Below are positions 24,400-34,032 of a DNA stretch of 64,000 nt, piece after piece (within the stretch, counting starts at the first letter, position 1; each line of letters opens with the position of its first letter). The notes below the pieces were generated by a model. That model was given only the letters and a program-made list of their open reading frames with translations. It was not told the DNA's origin and searched no databases. The stretch is from Thermothelomyces thermophilus ATCC 42464 (taxonomy: Eukaryota > Ascomycota > Sordariomycetes > Sordariales > Chaetomiaceae), in NCBI RefSeq assembly GCF_000226095.1, contig NC_016472.1, positions 3,596,001 to 3,660,000 on the forward strand, given 5' to 3'. The position numbers and the translations under genes are program-made.

Positions 24400-26537
24400 A
24401 CTTTTTATCGTATATACTATAGCTTTATCTAAAGCTCCTAAATTCGCGATTTCTTTTTGTCTGTGTAATAGAGGTAGTCGTTATTCTAGTACGAGTCCTA
24501 TATATCTTATCCCATTCTATAGTACCTAGGCTAGGCTCGTCTTAGAACTATCGTAATGCCTTCTAGATTATAGGCTTCGATCTTCTAAAGCAATTCGGCC
24601 GCTCTATTTTCCATATTATAGACCTATTCCATAGGGCAGAGGCTTCCGTCCTTATTTCCTTGTCAGGTTGGCTAGTAATTATTTTCGAATTTATCACAAA
24701 AGTAATATTGGCATTTATATACTATATATTAGAACTAGGGCATTTATATATATGCCTTGTGTCGAGGGTATAGTTATATAACGTTGCCTAGGAGGTATTA
24801 GAATTCTTTCCCAAATCCTTCCTACTATATATAGACTATAGATACTCTAATGCTAAAGTAAGAGTGTTTCTTCTAATAGCTTCCCTATATATACTCGTCT
24901 TTTCTACGGTTTATATATATAAACTAGTATTCTAGGTTTTATATATCATTACTAAGTTACTAGTCGTCAAGGTACTTAGTATAGCTATTAGGCCTATTAT
25001 ATGTCATAGGCTATCCTCCTTTAATAGCTTCTATAATATGTCGGAGTTCCCTTATTTTATCCCTTATCTTATCACTCTACTAGGTAAGTTAAGTCAAGTG
25101 TCTATCCTATTTACGTAGTTCCGTATTAAGTTAGAAAACTTCATTATAGTACTATTTGATTCGTTCCTAGAGGAATAGAACATTAGGTCTAGGTCTTTTA
25201 ATTCCTTAGGTATCGGTTATCTACGATCTATCCCACCTCTATATAACTATAAAACCCTACTACCTTAAGGCTAGGAGAATCGAAATTGGCGGTATATATT
25301 CTCCTACTATATCCTATTTAGCAAGACCTATCTCTAGGTCTATAGTGACTAGTTCGGAGTACGGTACTTGTTCGTCTTCACCGTTACCGTCGTATCCGAG
25401 ACTATCTATATTACTGCCCCTGTCTTCGTAGCTTGTAGCTACTACTTTGATAACGTCCTTAGTAGTTTTGTCGATAAACGTAATTTCCTTTCTAGGGACT
25501 ATCTTCTATTCTTTCTTTAGGCTTTGATATTCTTGCTTATAATGCCCTTTCTTTCCATAATTATAGTAGGTAATATTAGACTTATCTTTAGTTATCTTCT
25601 TCTAGTCTTATTTCTATACTATATTTATATCTATAGCTCTAGGGTATATCCTATACGAGGTACTAATATATGCTCGCTTTTTCTTATTATTAGCCTTAAC
25701 TATAATTCCGTTTATTTAGCCTTATTTCTACTACTCTTGTATATAGAGTCGATTATCGATTCTAATAGCCTATATAATATATTTGTCCAAGGTCTTAGGC
25801 TAATTATACTTATATAACTTATCTTTAACCTTTTCCTTTAAGCTATTATAGAATAATTATATTAATACTTTATTATTAAGCTAAGACTTAAATATATCCT
25901 ATCTAAACTATATAGCATAGGAAGCTATTAACTTAGTCTATTAGAGATTAGTAAGTCTTTCTTATATATAAATCTTCTTATCTTTATCGCTAAAAACCTT
26001 CTAAAGCTCCTCTTTAAAACGGTTATAAGATCGAAAGACTACCTATATAAATATATCTTAGTCATCTTCGTCTTCCTTAATAAGGTAATCGTTCTATATA
26101 GGCTTAAACTATCTAAATACCTTACCCTCTAGTCTTATAGCTATATAGAGGACTTTAGCTTTATCGTCCGGAAACTTATCGTTATTAAGCTAGAAGTAGG
26201 ATCAAAGGTTTGTTAAGAATCCTATAAGATCCTCTTTAGTTCCTCCGTATTTACCAGGTAGTTCGATCTTAATATAGCTTGCTTTAGTAGTTTCAAGTAC
26301 CTTAATTTTAGTATAGGCCTCGTTAACTAACTTTTATAAGTGCTTTTTGCCGTTCTCGAGTTCCTTAATTTAGGCTTAAGTAGCCTTATCTCTCTAGTCT
26401 AACTCCTAAATCTACTAATAGAGTTAACTAAGCTAAGTAAGCAGCTATTCGGCTATAACATTAGTAGCTATATTAATATTAAGGTTAAAGTTACCTCTAT
26501 TCTAAACTATAATAGAATAAAGGAAATAATAGTAATA
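24400..26537 (-). mobile_element. Chromovirus internal segment D (gag only)
   Basis: A second copy of the gag region of segment C (compare 21.80-23.94 kb), closely similar throughout and including a mutated zinc knuckle at 25527-25568. Pol is missing. The segment begins at almost the position where copy B ends, so B (pol without gag) and D (gag without pol) are complementary pieces. RIP stops are present in all frames. Confidence 0.88.
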
Positions 26538-26989
26538 TATAATAAACCTAACTTAGACTTCTTCTAAAAGGATTTAGATAAAGGTAGATTAAGCAAGACA
26601 AGTAGGCAGGTCGTCTAAGGGATTTAGTAAAGCTAAAGGGTTTATAACAATACTAGAGTTATCTCTTATGGTAATTAGTAATACTTAGTATAGGTACTAT
26701 AATTATAGGTTACTATCACTAGTAAACTCCTAGAGTCTACTATAACAAGTGACTATTTATATGTATATATATTTCTGTCGATCGCTTATAGTCCCCTTCT
26801 ATCCTGTCCTTGGATCGCCTTTAGTAGCTAGCTATTCTCTGCTATCTTTCCCTTTTGGCAATTATTTGCCTGTGGTAGCCCGTGCTCCCTAGCGATCCCG
26901 TGTTAGCCTTGCTTCGTACCCTTCTTGATTGGTAGCTCATTTAGCCTGCTACACCCTACTAGGTTGCGGTATATGGTTAGCTCGTGACA
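26538..26989 (-). mobile_element. Chromovirus LTR 5
   Basis: Last LTR of the array. Its right end still reads CTCGTGACA, giving the undamaged terminal dinucleotide CA and confirming TG...CA termini for the family. LINE sequence starts immediately to the right. Confidence 0.88.
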
Positions 26990-27804
26990 TATAGGGCCTT
27001 AAACTTCTATAAGCCTACCAAGCCAGGGGGTAAGCTAGAAGGCCCTACTAGGGAACTATTAAAGGCCTAATATAAGGCCCTTTAAGTAGTTACTAGGGCC
27101 TATAAGGCTACCCCTATCTAGTACCTCGAAATAGAAGCCTAGGTACTACCCCTCGACCTCTATCTTAATAAGAGGCTAGCTGACTTCGAAGCCAAACTCG
27201 ACAAGCCACTCCTATAGACTAGGGTAGGCCTAAGGGCCTCCTAGGTCCCTACAAGGGCTCTTATCTAACAGGCCTATAATAGGCTAAGCTAGAGGTTCTA
27301 GAAGAGAAGGGCTAGGGCAAGGGGCTAGGAGCCGAAGCCTATAGCCCTAGAGGTAGCAAGGTCGACAGTCCGGTAGTAGGTTCGGGAGGGCCGTAGAGGG
27401 GGTCTACCCCCCTTATAGACCGTATAGAGGAGGCTATAGGCTACGGAACTAGCCATAGTGGCTAGCTAGAGCAACCGTTAGAGGGCCGACCAAGCCAGTA
27501 GGAGGATATGGTACGTGTTAGACAAGGACCCCCTGTGCCTGGTTTTTCGGGGGAAGGCCTGCAAAGGTACCAAGGCCTAACGAAGGCCTAGAGCTCCCTA
27601 CTAGTACAGGCCTATACAGGGGCTATTGGCCTCCGTGACTTCCTTTTTAGGGTTCAAGTCCCAGGGGTCAGTACCCCCTACTATGCCTGTGGCCAAGGGA
27701 GGGAAACTGTAGAGCACCTAGTTATTTGGTGCCTAAATGTTACAAACCAACTATATAGTAAGACCCGGTAGGGCGTAACAAGAGCTCTATAGACTAATCA
27801 TCGG
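26990..27804 (+). mobile_element. LINE (Tad1-like) ORF2 C-terminal remnant
   Basis: The plus strand reads as the tail of a fungal non-LTR retrotransposon ORF2. An alanine/leucine-rich stretch (RAYKATPI, then YLEIEA, then LPLDLYLNKRLADFEAKLD at about 27087-27212) corresponds to the linker behind the reverse transcriptase. A terminal cysteine-rich motif follows (ACGQGRETVEHLVIWC, about 27684-27732). The frame carries scattered stops. The 5' part is missing, cut at LTR 5. GC content is higher than in the chromovirus block, so it is either less or differently mutated. Confidence 0.82.
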
Positions 27805-28164
27805 TGACACGAGGCTACAGGGTTACTATAGAAGGCAGACTTGAGGATCGCTTAGGGTAGCCGGCGACCGGGAGTGATCACGGTAGCTACGGGTAGATAG
27901 CTACCTAGAGCGATCAAGGATACCTTGCGGTCGCTAGCGAGCCGGAGCGAGCTTGCCAGGACACGCAAGACGGCTTAGTATATAAGCTAGCATAGTCACT
28001 CGTTCTGGAGGACTCTGGGAGTTCTCCAGTAAGCAATTTAAGTGCAAGACTGTCAGTACCTTTGACATCGCTTGTTGTAAACCCTTTGGCTTCACCGACC
28101 CTCAGCTCAAAGTTGTTACCTTTAGAAGTCCCTTCTAGTGGTTTGGGCCACGAGGATCGTCACA
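27805..28164 (+). mobile_element. Solo LTR, opposite orientation, related to the array LTRs
   Basis: Reading as the reverse complement of the array LTRs, it starts TGACACGAGG, shares the ACTCGTT/GGACTCTGGGAGTTC block, the TGTTGTAAACCCTTTGGCTTCACCGA block and TTAGAAG, and ends GATCGTCACA. It keeps many CA/TG sites and is clearly less damaged than LTRs 1-5. The GATCAC/GATCGC-rich middle resembles LTR 1 rather than LTRs 2-5. No obvious target-site duplication is visible, and the exact ends are uncertain by a few bases. Confidence 0.7.
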
Positions 28165-28641
28165 ATTAACTAGCTAGCTTAATATACTATCTAGTTCCCT
28201 TTTGTCCTTAAGTGTCCCCTACTAAGGACCGCTAGGAACGCTATCCGTTCTCCTCGTTCCTTAGAGGAACACTTAGAACGTTCGTCGTTCCTGACGTTCC
28301 TCAGGGAACGTTGATATCTGTCAACGTTCCTTCCCTGATTGGTTGGTTGGCGATTGGTCCCCGGCATTCTTGGCATGCCGGTTGCAGTCTTCCTGGCCGC
28401 CAACAAGGTCATTTCATGAGAAGACCCTCTAGCCCTATGCAGCCTCGTTTCCGTTCCCAACCTGCGAATCCTTCGTTCTCAGCGTTACCATTCCTCCCGG
28501 ATCGCGCCGCGCCGCGCCGCACTACAGACTTTTTTTTCATATTTGTCAATTTCTAACCTTCGCTCTCCCTGAAGGGCACTCCTTCGACAATCACCACTCT
28601 TGTTTCTGTCTCGCTCACTCGCTCTCTTTTCTCTTCCAAAA
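28165..28641. promoter_or_regulatory. Repeat-to-euchromatin boundary and upstream region of the WSC gene
   Basis: Composition switches here from AT-rich to GC-balanced sequence. The stretch 28196-28333 is packed with GTTCC/GGAAC words, including a perfect inverted repeat (see separate entry). A CGCCGCGCCGCGCC run lies near 28504. Short frames on both strands overlap each other and look accidental. A CT-rich leader (28590-28640) precedes the ATG at 28642, as is common for fungal promoters. Confidence 0.5.
28305..28330. repeat. Perfect 10-bp inverted repeat GGAACGTTGA/TCAACGTTCC
   Basis: Two 10-base arms are separated by 6 bases (TATCTG). A second, overlapping dyad, ACGTTCC/GGAACGT with a 4-base gap, occupies 28294-28311. 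It could form a hairpin or be a binding site for a dimeric factor. It lies 312 bases upstream of the WSC start. Confidence 0.6.
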
Positions 28642-29672
28642 ATGCGCCCTCTAGTCTCGCACGTCTCCCTTCTTCCGCTGTCCCTATCTTTCCTCCTACC
28701 CAACCCCCCGGTTCTCCTCTTCCTCTTTCCCTTTCCAGTCCCAGCCCTCGCGGCGGCCCAGCAAACCGAAAGAGCCATTACCATTACCGCCGCCATTAAG
28801 CGGGACAACGCCGCGCCCTCCATCTTCCGCCCTCCGTCTTCCTCGGGCTACGTCTACTACGGCTGCTACAACGAGACGACGGAGCTGCCCGACACGGCCG
28901 GGGTCCGGGCGCTCCATGACGGCACCAACTTGGTACAGCCGGATAGCATGACGGTCGAGATGTGCTTGGACTTTTGCATGACCGGGGCGGGCGACGCGGA
29001 CGGCGGGCAGACGGGGCGGTTTCAGTTTGCTGGACTCGAGTACGCGTGGTACGTGATATTTGGTCTCTTATTCGCCTTTTTTCTGTCGTTCTACTGGTTT
29101 GCTGGCTCCTTGCCAAGATTGTTTTCTCCTTCCTGGTGTCGATGGAATGGACTACTCTTATTTGCTTGGGAGTCCGGGGGGGAGAGAGAGACATACATGT
29201 ACATACATACAATGTAATTATTTACTGGACATACGTCTAAGATGGTCACAAAGGGTGTGTAGTGATGAGACCTCTGTGTGACACGAGGGCAACTGGTCCA
29301 AGATAGGTGCTTTCTGTCGGGTCTCCGCTCCATTATGAAAAATAGAACGAGAGTGCCCCGACGAGTAGGGCTTCCCCAAGACTCGCCTCGCTGACTCTCA
29401 CAACCTAGGGAATGCTGGTGCGGCCAGATGCTCTCGAGCATGTCCGCAAAGTTGCCTGACGCCGCGTGCAACCTGCCGTGCGACGGCAACACCACACAGG
29501 CGTGCGGTGGCAGCCTGAAGCTGACGGTAAGCCGGCCGGCCTCTCTCAAACTTGTGTGGAGACACACCATGTTGAAACAACCAAGGTTTACATGGCTGGC
29601 GCTGCCATCGCGCGCATCGCGTGGTCTGCTGGCCTGGCCGTGATGGGCGCAACATTATTCGCTCTGCTCTAG
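28642..29672 (+). CDS. WSC-domain cell-surface protein with probable C-terminal membrane or GPI anchor
   Basis: Three exons fit: 28642-29048, 29409-29526 and 29586-29672 (203 aa). The N-terminus is a leucine/proline-rich secretion signal ending near ALA-AAQ. Residues from about 68 form one WSC domain: GYVYYGCYNET at the start, MCLDFC, FAGLEYA across the first splice, then ECWCG, LPDAACNLPCDGN and QACGGS, with the usual cysteine spacing. The last exon is a hydrophobic tail (IAWSAGLAVMGATLFALL) with nothing after it, typical of a GPI-attachment signal or tail anchor. WSC domains bind cell-wall glucans or act as stress sensors; no cytoplasmic signalling tail is present, so a wall-associated protein is more likely than a Wsc1-type sensor. 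Intron 1 is long (360 nt) with a GCTGAC branch; intron 2 uses an AAG acceptor and is less certain. This is the first gene beyond the repeat block. Confidence 0.82.
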
Positions 29673-29906
29673 TTGAGACTGTGAAACCCTTGGCCGGACC
29701 GTCATGAGCAATGTGGTTTCCTGCTACTAGTAGTTTGATATGCGGCGAGGCTTCTGGCGTAGATACCCATCTAGACCTTCTTTGTTCATCTCCCAACAGT
29801 TCCGTAACTACTTCCTTTTTCGCCACGAATGTCGCATCTCAGGACATCCTTCCCTGCCTCCTGCTCCCTCCCAAACAGCATATACGCACGCACACATGTA
29901 CAGAGG

Positions 29907-32900
29907 CTACCCGAAATCCATAGCCCCCAAACTCCTCTCCTTTACAGCCCTCTGAACCGCCGCTTTCACCGTCCCGACCGCCTCCCTCCACGACTCCTTC
30001 CCTGATCCTTCCGGCCCCTCCTCCACCAACCACCCCAACCACCTGACCAGCATCCTCGCCTTTTCCATATCCCTCTCCTCGACCACCACCATTGCTAGGT
30101 ATTTTTCAAACACTTCCACGTCGGCCTGGTGCGGCCCCTCCTCCTGTGTTGCCCCGTGCCACACCCCAACCATCTCCTTGACCTCTTTCACCGATGTCAG
30201 CCCGGACTGAGTGAAGGCCACCTTGGGCGGTTTCGCAGGGAACCTGAGTCGCGTCTGGCCCTGCGGGACGCCTCCAGTACCCCCCTGGTCCGCTCGCTCG
30301 TGAGCCATCCCGCGCCCGGGTATTGGCGGGGACGGTGGCGAGACGGGGACGTGGTAGCCCAGCCCGGCCGTGGCCGACTTCTGCGCGGCAAACCGGCGCC
30401 GGCGATGGTCCTCGAGCACCTCGCAGCGCACGTCCTCCGGCAGCTCGGCCAGGAACTCCGGGTCCAGGCTCTCCGGCACCGCCGCGGCGTCCAGGCCGCT
30501 GGGCTCCGTAGGCCCTTGCTGCTTGACCGGCGGCGCCAGGCTCGCCTGCATCAGCCCCGCCTCGGCGTCCTGCCGGCGCTCGCGGTCCCGCGCCCGGCTG
30601 AAGAACGACTTAATGTCGCCCCGCTTGGTCGGCGTCGACCTCTCCTTGGGACGCTGAATGATCCTGTCTTTGCGTGGAGACTGAGGGAGCAGGACCTGTC
30701 CGCCTGACTCCCGCTTCTTCCGGCCGTAGGAGGCGAGGATCTCAGCTTTCATCTCCTCCGGGAGGGCGTTGTAGACTTCCGGGTCGACGTCCGAAGGGAT
30801 GCCATCCGTTACGGCTGGGCTGTGAGAACGGGATTTGACGGCCGGGGATGCCTCGCGGGATGGGGCAGTGGGAGGTCGTTGGGGTTGGTGCATTAGCTTG
30901 CTGCGGATGTCTTGTGGAAGCTCGGCGAGCACCGTGGGATCGGCGTTGGAAGGCATGATGAACTGAGTTCCCGTGATGTTGAGGGGTGAATTGGCTTTCT
31001 CGTCGGCTGCGTTCGCCTTGGCCAGCGCTAGGGCCGGGTGTACTTTGGGTTTCCGAGGTGTCAGGGGGTCTACCGTGATGGGGTCGTCCTGGACCTCCCG
31101 TCCGGACAATCGACGGCTCGGGGGTCTCGCGTTAGGCTCCTCGTGTACCGGCTCTCTCTTGGGCCTCTTGGTTGGCGGAGCTGCGCTGCCAAAGTCAAGT
31201 CGTTTCTGGCTCCCCTCAGGAGCAGCAGACGGCTTGATAGGCTCCAGCTTGGTCATCTGCACTCCTATGCCCCTGAGGTCGCCGGGGCTAAACTTGAACG
31301 AGCGCAAGATGCCAACGGACTCCTTGCCGATGGCTCCACTGTCATTGGTAGCAACACCGAAAGTGACGCTCTTGGTGAACGTGTCGCACTCGCCATGGCC
31401 CAGATGCTTGGCCGGGTCCAGGGGCGCGTCAAGCGCACGTCTCATGATCTTCATAGTAAGGTGCTTGCCTTTGACACCTTCATTCAGAAGCCGGCGCTCA
31501 AGCTCCTTGCACAGGTTGCGGACAAACTCTTCCGCTTCCTCCTGGTTAACGAATCGGATGCCCCAGTTCACGTCGGCCGAAACTGACTTGCGGACGGGCT
31601 GCTCTCCGACCTCGGCACGGTCAATTCCCCGAGCATACTCCCACAGCCTCTTGCCCGTTTTGGGACCCAGCAGAGTGGTCAGGCGCTCCTTGGAGGTCTG
31701 GCGCAGGTCTTTTACGAACAGGACGCCGATCTCCTCGAGCTTCCCACCGATGCTGTAAGCAACACCGGGGAGGTCTTCGACCTTGAGCTCGCCGAGCGTG
31801 TCCAAGGCCTCCTCGGGCCGGATTTGGTACTGGCCTGCAGGCTTTGCCTTTCGCAGGGCAACCTTGGCGAGCAAGATGTTCCCGCCGATGCCGACGGAGA
31901 CGTGGCAGTCCGTCTTCTTCTTGATCTCGGCGCGGAGCGTCGTCGCGATCTGGTCAGCTTTCTCCTGTTCCCGCCAGACGCTGCCTTCGCTGACCCCGAC
32001 GCCATTAGAACCGGTCTCCGAGAGCACGACATCGGTGATGTCGACCAGAGCTTCGTCGATACTGACGCTTTGGACCACACCTCCAACGCCAAGGATTGTA
32101 TCGTAGAACAGCCGGCTCGCTTCCTCGTAGGCGGGGAAATCATATGGAACCACCTTGAGACTGGGGCAAAGCTCCTGAGCATCTTTCATCCACATGCCGT
32201 TCTTCACGCCGTATTTCCTGGCGGGATAGTTGCAGGAAGCAATCTCCGAGCCGCTGCCGGTGCTGTGGGCAACAACCGCGGGCTTGTCGCGATAGTCCGG
32301 GGCATGGTGGTTGAGAGATACGGCGCAAAAGAAGCTGTCGAAATCGACGTGCATGATGTAGCGACGGGAGCCGCTCGTGCGCTTGCCCCTGGCTACCGGT
32401 CCCTTTTCCGCCATCATGGCCATCATGCGCGACTTCAACTGTGCCTTCCATGTGGACAGATGGTGCAGGCGGCTTTCCGAGTAGTACTGCTTCAGAAAGT
32501 TGGGGTTGGCGGTGGATGAGTTGCGAATCTTGGGATCTTGGAGAAGCAGAGCATTATGTTCTTCCGAAGTCGTCGCTTTCCCGGACAACTTTTGTGGCTG
32601 CGGCAGGTCAACGGCTTGTTCAGATCCGAGAGCCTCCGCCCCCTGGGGTTTACCCTCCTGGAGCGGCTGCGCATTTGACGCGGGCGCATCGCTTGGGGCC
32701 GCGCCAATTGAGGCTGCCGATCCCTCAAATACTGCGTCCACGTCGGCGTCGTCAAAGTCGTCGATGGCCTCGAGGGCAGTTGAGGCGGTTTTCCTTGCAG
32801 ACGGGGGCTGAAACGGGCTGCTACTGCCGGAGGAACTCTGCGAGGGTTTCTGGAACTGGTTCGCGTAGAAGCTGTTCTGAGTCTGTTCGCGGTAGCCTGC

Positions 32901-33481
32901 TGGAGACTGCGGGGCCGCCTGACTGAGCATCTTGCCTCGGTCAAACTTAATCGTCTTTTGCCTTGGCCCGTCGTCGATGACGCGGTAGTCTGACCAGGGC
33001 AGCAACTTCCCGGCCTTGATCGAGTCCATCACCCAGGCCGGCTTGACGACGCGGTACTTGGCAAAATCGACGGCTTTCTTTGGCGGCATGGTCGAGGCGA
33101 TGATGTGTGTCGCCATGGTCTTCGAGTCCAGGTACTGCAGGAAGGCGGCGCCATGTTGGACCAGCTCCTTGTGGAGGCTGCTCGGGAGTCAGCCCGGAGA
33201 CGCACGCACGCACCGCTGAGTCTGGGAGCTTACACGTGGAGCGGAGGCTGGGTGTAGCCTGTGACGTGAGCCACAATGCCCTTGAATATCTGGGGCTTGT
33301 CTCCGCGAGCTGCGCGTAGTTCGACGTCGAGATTTTGTAGCTTGATCTTCTTTCTCCGGAAGTAGTCGCTAAACCCCCCGAACTCGTTCGCCTCGTACTC
33401 CTCGCCATCTTCGTCGTTGAACTCGTGGTTGGCTATGCGTTTCCGCACGGCCTCCGAGTTCTTTTCCAGGCGGCTGCCCAT
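29907..33481 (-). CDS. REV1: DNA repair protein REV1 (Y-family deoxycytidyl transferase)
   Basis: Two exons, 33481-33234 and 33177-29907 (1172 aa), joined by a 56-nt intron. REV1 inserts dCMP opposite abasic and damaged sites and scaffolds polymerase zeta in the nucleus. The domains are all visible: an N-terminal BRCT (about 64-155, from IFKGIVAHVTGYT to KPAWVMDSI); the Y-family polymerase starting near 358 with MHVDFDSFF; the catalytic SIDEALVD near 454; GIGGNILLAKVA and the helix-hairpin region LPGVAYSIG. Three ubiquitin-binding motifs of the DP-x-LPxD/E type follow (about 822, 875 and 983), more than the two found in animals. The C-terminal protein-interaction domain starts near 1070. The gene is convergent with the WSC gene (234 bp between the stops) and divergent from the RED-like gene. 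The start is the only ATG giving the conserved pre-BRCT segment. Confidence 0.95.
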
Positions 33482-34032
33482 GATGGGAATGCTAGTGCAA
33501 ACGAAAAAAATGGGAGAGGGGAAGCAGCAGTGACATCATCGAATCCGGCGCTGCGTCCGGCTAGTTGTTATTCGGTTCACTTCATCGAAATATGTTGTTG
33601 GGAGAGGAACGTGGGAGCGAAAGGATAGCCTGCAAAAGCTGCCATGTTATATCCGTTCGAGAAAGGCCGTTCGCGCCGGGCGCAGTTGACGCCTTGACTG
33701 GTGGCAACTTGCAGCGTTAAAGTCTTCCGACGTGCCGGGAAACGCGCCCTTCTCTCGTCGCAAGCCCCACCTTGCCGCGCGGTCGCCTGACATCCCGCTT
33801 ACGCGATGTACTCCGTAGTTACTCGATTAACGCCAAAAGTGGGTCTTGGATCAAAGTGGTGATCCACTTCTCGAATCCAGCCATACTACGGAGTACAAGT
33901 AAGAGTACGCAGTACGCACGGGAATACAGATACTTGCTGACGGACCGAGTCGTTGCCCTACCAAAGGTCGTTGAGAGCTCTCTCGTCGAGCTCGACACAA
34001 AAGATTTGTTATGTCGCGCTGCCGCCGCAGCC
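33482..34032. promoter_or_regulatory. Bidirectional promoter region between REV1 and the RED-like gene
   Basis: 551 bases between two divergent ATGs. It holds a 12-bp inverted repeat (GTACTCCGTAGT at 33808-33819, ACTACGGAGTAC at 33885-33896), which would lie in the 5' leader of the RED-like transcript. The frame of the RED-like gene stays open upstream to 33772 but contains no ATG there and has no family similarity, so it is treated as leader. Confidence 0.6.

Noticed and set aside
15905-26000. Open frames of 67-97 codons on the plus strand (for example 15905, 20924, 22942, 25524)
   Set aside because: They are read opposite to gag-pol inside RIP-mutated chromovirus copies; their hydrophobic, isoleucine/tyrosine-rich content follows from AT bias and they repeat at matching positions in the copies without a start context.
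28600-28641. Earlier start for the WSC protein
   Set aside because: The upstream in-frame codon is TTG; the ATG at 28642 begins a proper signal peptide.
33772-34032. N-terminal extension of the RED-like protein
   Set aside because: No ATG in the extension, and the residues do not resemble the family, which begins close to MNNEQFRRLL.
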